DNA of 14,093 nucleotides from positions 1 to 14,093 of the forward strand of contig CAJXAG010000026.1 of the NCBI GenBank assembly GCA_913050645.1. Direction: 5' to 3'. How positions within the stretch are numbered: the first letter of the stretch is position 1; every line of letters starts with the position of its first letter. This stretch comes from an uncultured bacterium. Lineage in GTDB: Bacteria > Patescibacteriota > Minisyncoccia > Phycocordibacterales > UBA918. The notes under the pieces are model-generated. The model was not told the origin of the DNA, searched no databases, and worked only from the letters and a program-made list of their open reading frames with translations. Of this stretch, positions 5,351-11,803 are shown in pieces. A program made the position numbers and the translations under genes.

Positions 5351-8300
5351 ATGTGGGAATTTTTTGTAAAAAATAACCGTTTTAGTGCGTTGCTCATGGT
5401 TTCCCTTTTGGGACTTGGGTTATTCTCTGTGAATGCCATTCCAAAAGAAAATGCACCGGAGGTAGTGGTGCCAGTAGGTGTGGTCACAACCATTCTTCCT
5501 GGGGCACCAGCAGCTGATGTGGAGTCACTAATCACCAATGAAATAGAACGTTCGCTCGCTGGGTCGCTTGAAAACGTGTCAAATATTACTTCAACCTCTC
5601 GTGAAGGAGTATCTTCTATCATCGTAGAATTTGACGCTTCGGCTGACCTTAATCAATCAATTCAAGACCTTAAAGATGAAGTTGACCTCGTTACGTCTGA
5701 TCTACCTGATGATGCTAACGATCCAATGGTCTCCGAAGTTAGTTTCGTAGATCAACCGATTCTGTCATTTGTTGTTTCAGGAAATCTAACCGATCTTGAA
5801 CTTGTCGACCTTGGAAATGAAGTTGAAAACGAGATTGAAAGTATCGCAGGAGTGTCACGCGTTGAAAAAAGCGGCATTCCTGAACGTGAAGTAACTGTAG
5901 TGGTAGACCTCGCGTTACTTGAGCGTTTTGAACTGACTGTTGATGATGTTCGGAGTGCAATTGCAACAGCAAACACGACATTTCCAATTGGACAAATTGA
6001 AAGCAGTGACATCATCTACAATATAGCGTTTGAGGGTGATTTAGCCGATACAGCTGAAATTACAAACGTTGTTGTATCTACACGTGATGGCACTCCGATT
6101 TACATACGCGATCTTGCAGTAGTTGAAGATGATGTCTCTGATCGTAGTACACTTTCCCGCCTTTCGCTTGAGGGTGCCCCGTCACAACAGTCAGTTAGTT
6201 TTGATGTGTATAAGCGAACCGGTGGTGATATTACACAGATCGCTACCTTGGTAAACGAACGTTTGGCACAGTTGCAAGAACAATCAAATATTCTGAGTAC
6301 TGTAGATGTCTATTTGGCATTTGATTTAGGTGATGAAATTCGCACTGATCTATTAAATCTTACTAGTTCTGGTCTTATGACCGTTGTGCTGGTTGTGTTC
6401 GTTTTGATTTTAGCAATCGGTTGGCGTGAAGGGCTTATTGCGGGCACAGCTATTCCCCTTTCATTCACCATTGGATTCATTGGTTTGTATTTTTCAGGAA
6501 ACACCATAAACTTTGTTTCTCTTTTTGCATTAATTCTTGGAATTGGTGTGTTGGTCGACTCAGGTATCGTGATGGTCGAAGGAATCAATAAGCGGATGAA
6601 GGACAATCCTGATATTGATAAAACACAAGCTGCGTTGCTGGCAGTACGTGAGTTCTCTCGCCCACTCACCAGCGGTACCCTGACAACCATATCGATGTTT
6701 GTCGGACTATTTATAGTAAGTGGTGTAACTGGACAGTTCATCGCTTCAATCCCGTTTACACTTGTCTTTGTGCTCCTCACATCACTTTTGGTCGCACTTG
6801 GTTTTCTACCGTTGATTGCTTCGATATTTTTGAGACGACGTAGCTCAACTGCCTTTGAACAGCAGCAAACTGCATACGCTAAAAAACTGGAGGCATGGTA
6901 TCGTAAAAAACTTAGCTTCATAGTTGGTAATAAGAAACGTGAACAGCGCTTTATCTGGGGTATTATTGGCCTATTTATTCTAGCCATTGCGCTTATTCCT
7001 GCTGGATTTATTCGTGTCGTTTTCTTTGAAGATGGCAGTTCAAGTTTTATAACGGTAGAAGTTGAACTACCTGAAGGCACAACCCTTGAAAAAACTGACC
7101 TTGCTGTACGTCGAGTGGAAGACTTCTTGTATACAAACGATAACATAGAAGCATTTATTACTACAGTGGGTAGTGGTAGTGTGTTTGCTTCTGGTGAAAG
7201 CGGGAGTAAGCTTGGAAACATTTTTGTTGGACTGAAAGATGACTCTGATATTGATAGCAGAGAAGTTATTGAAGATCTTCGAACGGACTTTGCAGACATA
7301 CGTGATTTCAAGATTAGCGTCTCTCAACCTGAGGGCGGACCTCCTACGGGCGATCCTATCGGCGTTAAGCTCAAAGGTGACGATCTGACTGAATTGGCAC
7401 TGTTTGCTAACAAAATTGCGGAGATAGTCAAAACTATAGACAACACAACAAATGTTACAACGAGCAACAACTCAAACGCAACGGAATATGTACTGGAACT
7501 TGATAAACAAAAAGCAGCTGCGCTCGGACTCTCTCCTCAGCTGATCTCATACACCTTACGCACCGCAGTCTTTGGTGTTGAAGCAACTACCCTTACCTCA
7601 TTGACCGATGATATTGCAGTATTTGTAAAACTTAACCTTAACGATGCAAGTACTATCTCGTCTGAAGCAGCCAATGTCACTTCAATTGACACTATTCGAA
7701 ACTTGCGTCTTCGTACACAAACCGGCAGCACAGTCCTGCTTGGTACTGTAGCCAACATCCGAGTTCGTGAGTCAAACGCGCTTATTCGTCACGAAGATCA
7801 AAAACGTATCGTATCAGTCTCTGCTGAAATAACTGACGCAGGAAATGTATTAGAGATTAATCAAGAGATTCTCAATAGGATCGACAACGAGCTTGAAGTA
7901 CCTGAAAGTATCGAAATTTCACTAGGTGGAGAAAACGAAGAATCAAACCAAGCCTTTATAGAAATGGGCTATGCACTGATTGTGGGTATTGTCTTGATGA
8001 TTGGTGTACTTGTACTACAGTTCAATTCATATCGTCACACGTTCTATGTGCTTTCAATTATCCCGTTTAGTTTAATTGGAATCTTGGCCGGTCTTGCACT
8101 TGTGCAACAGCCCCTGTCCTTCCCTTCAATCATGGGGTTCATTGCGCTTACGGGTATCGTCGTAAACAACTCAATTCTTTTGATTGATATGATGAATCAT
8201 TTGCGTGTTAAATACCCTGAGCGCCCCGTCCGTGAAGTTGTCCTTGATGCAGCGGCTGCTCGATTGCGTCCTATTTTGCTGACCACACTCACAACTGTTA

Positions 8301-8452
8301 TTGGAATGGTTCCTCTTTTGACCACCGATCCAATTTGGGTACCGCTTGCGGTTGCAATCATGTTTGGTCTGTCATTCTCAGTAGTAATCACTCTTGTATT
8401 GGTACCGGTTATATACAATTGGAAACCTGGTCGTGTCCACCAAGTGGATTAA
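5351..8452 (+). CDS. RND-family efflux permease (AcrB/MdtB-like)
   Basis: This 1033-residue permease has the full RND layout: TM1 (about 11-30), a large extracytoplasmic loop (31-335), TM2-7 (335-556), a second large loop (557-870) and TM8-12 (871-1020). Family motifs include the post-TM7 segment FFEDGSSSFITVEVELPEG and TM10 GIVVNNSILLID. It would export small molecules using the proton motive force. TM4 reads LVDSGIVMVEG: Asp403 is kept, but the second Asp of the AcrB pair (Asp408) is Ser404. AcrB Lys940 is replaced by Asn, as in many HAE1-type pumps. The ATG at 5351 begins one base after the adaptor stop, so translation is probably coupled; a TTG at 5336 is a less likely start. A terminator follows the stop immediately. 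Confidence 0.95.
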   Translation: MWEFFVKNNRFSALLMVSLLGLGLFSVNAIPKENAPEVVVPVGVVTTILPGAPAADVESLITNEIERSLAGSLENVSNITSTSREGVSSIIVEFDASADLNQSIQDLKDEVDLVTSDLPDDANDPMVSEVSFVDQPILSFVVSGNLTDLELVDLGNEVENEIESIAGVSRVEKSGIPEREVTVVVDLALLERFELTVDDVRSAIATANTTFPIGQIESSDIIYNIAFEGDLADTAEITNVVVSTRDGTPIYIRDLAVVEDDVSDRSTLSRLSLEGAPSQQSVSFDVYKRTGGDITQIATLVNERLAQLQEQSNILSTVDVYLAFDLGDEIRTDLLNLTSSGLMTVVLVVFVLILAIGWREGLIAGTAIPLSFTIGFIGLYFSGNTINFVSLFALILGIGVLVDSGIVMVEGINKRMKDNPDIDKTQAALLAVREFSRPLTSGTLTTISMFVGLFIVSGVTGQFIASIPFTLVFVLLTSLLVALGFLPLIASIFLRRRSSTAFEQQQTAYAKKLEAWYRKKLSFIVGNKKREQRFIWGIIGLFILAIALIPAGFIRVVFFEDGSSSFITVEVELPEGTTLEKTDLAVRRVEDFLYTNDNIEAFITTVGSGSVFASGESGSKLGNIFVGLKDDSDIDSREVIEDLRTDFADIRDFKISVSQPEGGPPTGDPIGVKLKGDDLTELALFANKIAEIVKTIDNTTNVTTSNNSNATEYVLELDKQKAAALGLSPQLISYTLRTAVFGVEATTLTSLTDDIAVFVKLNLNDASTISSEAANVTSIDTIRNLRLRTQTGSTVLLGTVANIRVRESNALIRHEDQKRIVSVSAEITDAGNVLEINQEILNRIDNELEVPESIEISLGGENEESNQAFIEMGYALIVGIVLMIGVLVLQFNSYRHTFYVLSIIPFSLIGILAGLALVQQPLSFPSIMGFIALTGIVVNNSILLIDMMNHLRVKYPERPVREVVLDAAAARLRPILLTTLTTVIGMVPLLTTDPIWVPLAVAIMFGLSFSVVITLVLVPVIYNWKPGRVHQVD

Positions 8453-8454
8453 AC

Positions 8455-8485
8455 AAAAAGATCGGAGTAATATTCCGATCTTTTT
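8455..8485. terminator. Terminator between convergent RND and membrane-protein genes
   Basis: A perfect 12-bp stem AAAAAGATCGGA/TCCGATCTTTTT with a 7-base loop follows the permease stop by two bases. The A-run and T-run make it usable from both sides; the minus-strand gene ends at 8492. Confidence 0.93.
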
Positions 8486-8491
8486 ATTATT

Positions 8492-9007
8492 TTATCCGTG
8501 GACTCGCTTGTGCTTGAGGTATGCCATCATGCCATTAACCAGAGATGCCGCCAATAGAATTACCACAAAATAACTTAAATAGAAATTGAGCATTTTATAG
8601 TTAGCTAACCCGAAAGAAAAGAGGGTCATACTTACTCCAAGTGTATACCAGCTGCTGGCTTGCAAAGCTGGGCCGATCGTACTCGGCATAATATGCTTTG
8701 TCATTAAGAAAGCGTTACTATACAAAACACCGACCAGTGACCAAGAACTGAGAATGAATACATGCGGTACATCTACAACATGAGTCATTTCTGCAATAAT
8801 CGTCAATGCCAACAGTGAGAGTAGAATAATACCCATTGCAACACGTAACACGATGTACACAATACCCATCATGTTTCGTTCCGTTTCATCGATCGTCCCG
8901 TCAGCGATTGCTACAAAGAAGTTAGTAATTGCCAATGTTGACGACCCAACACCAAGTGACACACCAATAGATAGAATAATAAAAAGCAAAATAAGTGTTA
9001 GTTCCAT
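8492..9007 (-). CDS. Integral membrane protein of unknown function, about 5 TM
   Basis: This 171-residue, very hydrophobic protein starts at the ATG at 9007 (MELTLILLFIILSIGVS). Membrane segments are predicted at about 2-23, 48-71, 80-100, 117-135 and 140-160. The first ends in GVGSST, and the loop after it reads ADGTIDETERNMMGIVYIVLR (35-55). The 'DG-ID-E' pattern is reminiscent of acidic calcium-binding loops, but this is only a resemblance. I recognise similar hypothetical proteins with a 'GVG(S/A)ST' first helix from environmental bacteria, with no known role. A TTG at 9025 would extend the frame into the promoter and is rejected. An extended -10 TGGTACGAT ends eight bases before the ATG, with no Shine-Dalgarno. 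The gene lies downstream of the ATP synthase operon but has its own promoter-like element. Confidence 0.75.
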   Translation of the reverse strand: MELTLILLFIILSIGVSLGVGSSTLAITNFFVAIADGTIDETERNMMGIVYIVLRVAMGIILLSLLALTIIAEMTHVVDVPHVFILSSWSLVGVLYSNAFLMTKHIMPSTIGPALQASSWYTLGVSMTLFSFGLANYKMLNFYLSYFVVILLAASLVNGMMAYLKHKRVHG

Positions 9008-9015
9008 GCACCCAC

Positions 9016-9024
9016 ATCGTACCA
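9016..9024 (-). promoter_or_regulatory. Extended -10 fused to the upstream terminator T-run
   Basis: The minus strand reads TTTTT-TG-G-TACGAT, then eight bases, then ATG. The T of the TG is the last T of the terminator run, so terminator and promoter are physically joined. Confidence 0.45.
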
Positions 9025-9043
9025 AAAAAGCTCCTTATGGGGC
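9024..9043 (-). terminator. Short hairpin terminator after the 112-residue membrane gene
   Basis: The minus strand reads GCCCC-ATAA-GGAGC followed by six T residues; the stem has one C-A mismatch. It lies just after the stop at 9068 and just before the next gene. Confidence 0.6.
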
Positions 9044-9067
9044 GTTGTTGGTGTGTATAGCTTTATG

Positions 9068-9406
9068 TCATAAAACATTAAACAAGTGTTCATAAATTGA
9101 ATCTGTAGGATTTTTTGACTCCATCAAAAGTAAAATCCCAGTTGTTGCCAGTATTAATAGTAAAAGGGTAAAAAATATCCACGTTTGTGTTTTTTGTTGA
9201 ATTGACTTTCGTATACGTATAGCGAAAATGGCAAACATTGTGATTGCAACAAAACCAGAAGCGAACGGTTGCGCCACAGAAGCATAGCCAGCATCAGCTG
9301 CTAGGAAGGCAATTAAAATAAGACACAAAAAAAGAAGAAAAAAAACGACACCAAGCAGAGTAAACTTTTTTCTGTATTTAAAGAGTATCTTCTCAATGGC
9401 GTTCAT
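9068..9406 (-). CDS. Small membrane protein of unknown function, 3 TM
   Basis: This 112-residue protein has a basic N-terminus (KILFKYRKKF) followed by predicted membrane segments at about 15-37, 43-63 and 73-95. Under the positive-inside rule the N-terminus and the RIRKSIQQK loop (64-72) would be cytoplasmic. I do not recognise a family. The ATG at 9406 lies exactly seven bases after an extended -10 (TGGTACCCT), which would give a leaderless message. The gene follows atpC after a terminator and has its own downstream terminator. The position next to the ATP synthase genes may be incidental. Confidence 0.65.
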   Translation of the reverse strand: MNAIEKILFKYRKKFTLLGVVFFLLFLCLILIAFLAADAGYASVAQPFASGFVAITMFAIFAIRIRKSIQQKTQTWIFFTLLLLILATTGILLLMESKNPTDSIYEHLFNVL

Positions 9407-9413
9407 TATACTC

Positions 9414-9422
9414 AGGGTACCA
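9414..9422 (-). promoter_or_regulatory. Extended -10 directly after the atpC terminator
   Basis: The minus strand reads TTTTT-TG-G-TACCCT, then GAGTATA, then ATG. It has the same arrangement as at 9016-9024, with the first T supplied by the atpC terminator T-run. A TATAAT also overlaps the start codon but is too close to be used for this ATG. Confidence 0.45.
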
Positions 9423-9448
9423 AAAAACCCCTCTACAGGGCATTTTTT
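9422..9448 (-). terminator. Terminator of the ATP synthase operon
   Basis: On the minus strand CCCT-GTAG-AGGG is flanked by A-rich and T-rich arms and ends in six T residues, 16 bases after the atpC stop codon. It marks the end of the atp transcript. Confidence 0.8.
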
Positions 9449-9464
9449 GTGTGTATACCGCTAT

Positions 9465-9716
9465 TTAGATAAGTACTGTTGCGTGATTGTCACTGATCTC
9501 GAGTGTGCCAGCTTCAATCAAATGAGACTCTTCTGATCCGTCTGCTTTGTGAATAGTCACCGTACCTTTACGTAGTGGTGAAATTAGTGGTTCATGGTTC
9601 GCAAGAATCTGCATATCACCCTGTGATCCAGGAACTGATACAGCAGTAACCTCACCATCAAAGATGGGTCCGTTTACGCGAGATATGGTGAGTTTTAGTA
9701 GTTTTTGTTCTGCCAT
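9465..9716 (-). CDS. atpC: F1Fo ATP synthase subunit epsilon (short form)
   Basis: This 83-residue protein is the N-terminal beta-sandwich of epsilon, with the family motifs VNGPIFDGEVTAVSVPGSQGDMQIL and HEPLISPLRKGTVTI. Epsilon sits on the central stalk of F1 with gamma. E. coli epsilon is about 139 residues; the whole C-terminal helical hairpin, which inhibits ATP hydrolysis in other bacteria, is absent here. The frame ends naturally with TAA after ISDNHATVLI, so this looks like a genuine short form. It is last in the operon, 134 bases after atpD, with an inverted-repeat element between. A TAAGAT sequence lies seven bases before the ATG and may give an internal promoter; no Shine-Dalgarno is seen. 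Confidence 0.93.
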   Translation of the reverse strand: MAEQKLLKLTISRVNGPIFDGEVTAVSVPGSQGDMQILANHEPLISPLRKGTVTIHKADGSEESHLIEAGTLEISDNHATVLI

Positions 9717-9723
9717 AAATTTT

Positions 9724-9729
9724 ATCTTA
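9724..9729 (-). promoter_or_regulatory. Possible internal -10 before atpC
   Basis: TAAGAT (4 of 6 to consensus) lies seven bases before the atpC ATG on the minus strand. No upstream TG and no clear -35 are present, so this is weak. Confidence 0.25.
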
Positions 9730-9751
9730 CTCTATTTTCTAGGTTTGAAAG

Positions 9752-9848
9752 ATAGCTGAGATACAAGGCGCAGAAGGAAAATAATTTGAGTGAGACGTAA
9801 GTCCAGCGAGAATTATTTTACCGCACTGCAACGCAGTAGATTAGCTAT
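9752..9848. repeat. Compact inverted-repeat element between atpD and atpC
   Basis: About 97 bases bounded by ATAGCTGAGAT and ATTAGCTAT, imperfect terminal inverted repeats. Inside are a perfect 9-bp stem AAAATAATT/AATTATTTT (9778-9786 and 9811-9819) around a 24-base loop TGAG...GCGAG, and a small ACTGC-AAC-GCAGT hairpin (9825-9837). It ends two bases from the atpD stop. There is no coding sequence and no terminator T-run. It resembles a small non-autonomous repeat or a structured intercistronic RNA; its copy number elsewhere cannot be judged here. Confidence 0.6.
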
Positions 9849-9850
9849 AC

Positions 9851-11242
9851 TTACGAAGCTAGAACTTCATCAATACCTCCCTTCATATAGAAGTCCTGCT
9901 CTCCCTTATCGTCATGCTTTCCGTCGAGAATCTCTCCAAAGCCACGGATAGTGTCTTCTAGCTTCACGTACTTACCGGGTGCACCGGTAAATACTTCAGC
10001 TACTGAGAACGGCTGACTCATGTATCGCTGGATCTTTCGAGCTCGGTACACGGCCTGCTTATCATCTTCTGAGAGTTCTTCGATACCAAGAATTGCAATG
10101 ATATCTTGTAGGTCTTTGTATCGCTGCAGGATCAGTTTTACTCCCTGTGCAACTCGGTAGTGCTCTTCTCCCACGATCATTGGATCCAGCGCAGTTGAGT
10201 TAGACTCCAGTGGGTCAATCGCTGGGTAGATACCCAGTGATGCAAGCTGTCGTGAGAGCACTACGGTAGAATCGAGGTGTGAGAATGTTGTAGCAGGCGC
10301 CGGGTCGGTAAGGTCGTCAGCTGGCACGTATACCGCCTGTACTGAGGTAATAGAACCTGCCTTGGTTGAGGTAATACGCTCCTGCATTTTACCCATTTCT
10401 TCTGCAAGTGTTGGCTGGTAGCCTACTGCTGAAGATACTCGTCCAAGCAGTGAGGATACTTCCTGTCCTGCCTGCGTAAATCGGAAGACGTTGTCCATGA
10501 AAAACAGCACGTCCTTACCTGAGCCTGAGTCACGCAGTGATTCAGCCATGGTAAGACCGGTAAGTCCTACGCGCGCACGTGCACCCGGCACTTCGTTCAT
10601 CTGCCCAAACACAAGCGCAGTTTTATCAAGTACACCTGAGTCCTTCATTTCATGGTAGAGGTCATTCCCTTCACGTACACGCTCACCTACACCTGCAAAC
10701 ACTGAGTATCCACCGTGCTGTGATGCTACGTTGTTAATGAGCTCCTGAATAAGTACGGTCTTCCCTACTCCAGCACCTCCAAAGAGCCCTACTTTACCTC
10801 CCTTGATAAACGGAGCGAGCAAGTCTACCGACTTGATACCTGTTTCAAACACCTCAGTCTTAGTAGACTGATCCACAAACGCTGGAGCCTCCTGATGAAT
10901 TTCTTTTGTTTCAGATTTAGAAAGATCTTCTTTTCCGTCAAGGGTTTCTCCAAGCACATTGAAAAGACGCCCAAGAGACTTTTCACCCACTGGTACGGCA
11001 ATTGCTGCACCTGTGTCAGTTACCTCAAGTCCTCGTTCAAGACCTTGTGTGTCCTGCATCGCAATTGCTCGGGCACGATCCAGTCCTACATGTTGTGCTA
11101 CCTCAAGTGTAATCGTCTCTTCTCCATTTTGTACCTTTAGAGCATTCAGAAGCTCTGGTACACCATCTTTGAAGTGTACGTCCACTACTGGGCCGATAAT
11201 CTGTGTAATAACGCCTGTCTTTGTTTGTGTCTGTGTGCTCAT
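9851..11242 (-). CDS. atpD: F1Fo ATP synthase subunit beta
   Basis: This 463-residue catalytic subunit of F1 matches the family length (E. coli beta is 460). Visible are the P-loop GGAGVGKT (155-162), GVGERVREGND with the catalytic-type Glu (184-194), the MNEVPG segment (215-220), the Walker B region DVLFFMDN (244-251), and an EELSEDD (388-394) counterpart of the DELSEED lever that contacts gamma. All expected catalytic motifs are present. The ATG at 11242 has no Shine-Dalgarno; instead a perfect 28-base palindrome lies 17 bases upstream, preceded by an A/C-rich leader. In most bacteria atpD follows atpG directly, but here a small membrane ORF and 188 non-coding bases intervene. Confidence 0.98.
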   Translation of the reverse strand: MSTQTQTKTGVITQIIGPVVDVHFKDGVPELLNALKVQNGEETITLEVAQHVGLDRARAIAMQDTQGLERGLEVTDTGAAIAVPVGEKSLGRLFNVLGETLDGKEDLSKSETKEIHQEAPAFVDQSTKTEVFETGIKSVDLLAPFIKGGKVGLFGGAGVGKTVLIQELINNVASQHGGYSVFAGVGERVREGNDLYHEMKDSGVLDKTALVFGQMNEVPGARARVGLTGLTMAESLRDSGSGKDVLFFMDNVFRFTQAGQEVSSLLGRVSSAVGYQPTLAEEMGKMQERITSTKAGSITSVQAVYVPADDLTDPAPATTFSHLDSTVVLSRQLASLGIYPAIDPLESNSTALDPMIVGEEHYRVAQGVKLILQRYKDLQDIIAILGIEELSEDDKQAVYRARKIQRYMSQPFSVAEVFTGAPGKYVKLEDTIRGFGEILDGKHDDKGEQDFYMKGGIDEVLAS

Positions 11243-11259
11243 AAATTTTTGAATAATTC

Positions 11260-11287
11260 GTTACGTTATCATTAATGATAACGTAAC
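11260..11287. promoter_or_regulatory. Perfect 28-base palindrome upstream of atpD
   Basis: The sequence GTTACGTTATCATT followed by its exact reverse complement forms a full dyad centred 31 bases before the atpD ATG. In RNA it folds into a 12-bp hairpin with a four-base loop. It has no T-run. It may be a protein operator, an RNase processing site or a stabilising 5' hairpin for atpD mRNA. Confidence 0.6.
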
Positions 11288-11304
11288 AGGATTTTGATAA
11301 TTTG

Positions 11305-11328
11305 TTTGTGTTTGTTAATTTGTGTTTG
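11305..11328 (-). repeat. A/C-rich direct repeat in the atpD leader
   Basis: On the minus strand CAAACACAAA occurs twice, 14 bases apart start to start, in a stretch nearly free of G. It would be unstructured in RNA, lying between the 11359-11405 hairpins and the 28-base palindrome. Confidence 0.45.
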
Positions 11329-11358
11329 AAATGTATCAGGCTCCAAGTCTGGGCCTGG

Positions 11359-11405
11359 CTCAGTACCACTGAGTAATAAATTTCCTGAAGAAACTTATTA
11401 CTTAG
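11359..11405. repeat. Two overlapping, mutually exclusive hairpins
   Basis: CTCAGT-ACC-ACTGAG (11359-11373) overlaps the left arm of a longer hairpin, 11369-11384 with 11390-11405 (16 positions, 14 Watson-Crick, loop CTGAA). The two helices cannot form together. They lie in the gap between the membrane ORF and atpD, just past the ORF stop in the direction of transcription. Confidence 0.55.
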
Positions 11406-11430
11406 CATTATGTTTTACAGCATTCATACA

Positions 11431-11748
11431 CTAGCCAAACAATATATATAGCCCGTACAGTATAACTACTAAAGGTGTTATAAGCATAAAGTATGTTAAT
11501 GAATTAAGACGTCTTTTATACTTAAACTTTAGTAAAAAGGTATATATCACAGTGAGTATCAGCAACACAGGTGCTACAGCGAACACTATTACCAATGTGT
11601 ATGTAAAGACACTGATAAAACTTGGCACAAGCACTTTGAGGAAAGATTGTTCTAGAGGTTGCCTAGCAGATTCTGATACAATGAAAAGCACTACATACGC
11701 AGCAAGATATATGTTGCCAACGGACAAAAATGATTTAATTATATCCAT
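11431..11748 (-). CDS. Small membrane protein inside the F1 operon, unknown function
   Basis: This 105-residue protein has predicted membrane segments at about 10-25, 40-72 (long, possibly a kinked or double pass) and 83-103, with a basic loop KFKYKRRLN between. It is not subunit a, b, c or AtpI by any motif I can see, and I do not recognise it. It lies between atpG and atpD on the same strand, where no gene is normally found. The region looks more AT-rich than the flanking F1 genes and is bordered by hairpins downstream, which suggests later insertion. The ATG at 11748 has no Shine-Dalgarno; TACAAA ends six bases before it. Coding status rests on the sensible membrane topology of an open frame and is moderately sure. 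Confidence 0.6.
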   Translation of the reverse strand: MDIIKSFLSVGNIYLAAYVVLFIVSESARQPLEQSFLKVLVPSFISVFTYTLVIVFAVAPVLLILTVIYTFLLKFKYKRRLNSLTYFMLITPLVVILYGLYILFG

Positions 11749-11803
11749 GAGATATTTGTAAACAGGTATTATTCGCTAATAAATTACTTGGTGAGGAACA
11801 GCT

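Noticed and set aside
6310..7311. Long minus-strand open frame of 333 codons
   Set aside because: It lies entirely inside the RND permease gene, has a Ser/Arg/Thr-rich composition typical of an antisense frame, and has no recognisable domain.
8460..8467. AGATCGGA resembling the start of an Illumina adapter
   Set aside because: It is one arm of a perfect 12-bp terminator stem whose complement lies at 8474-8481, and the next bases diverge from the adapter. It is genomic.
8335..8517. Plus-strand 60-codon frame spanning the permease end
   Set aside because: It overlaps the permease and runs through the terminator, with no family resemblance and no start signal.
9008..9025. TTG start adding six residues to the 171-residue membrane protein
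   Set aside because: The extra codons (MVRCGC) cover the promoter-like element and terminator edge; the ATG at 9007 starts directly at the first membrane helix.
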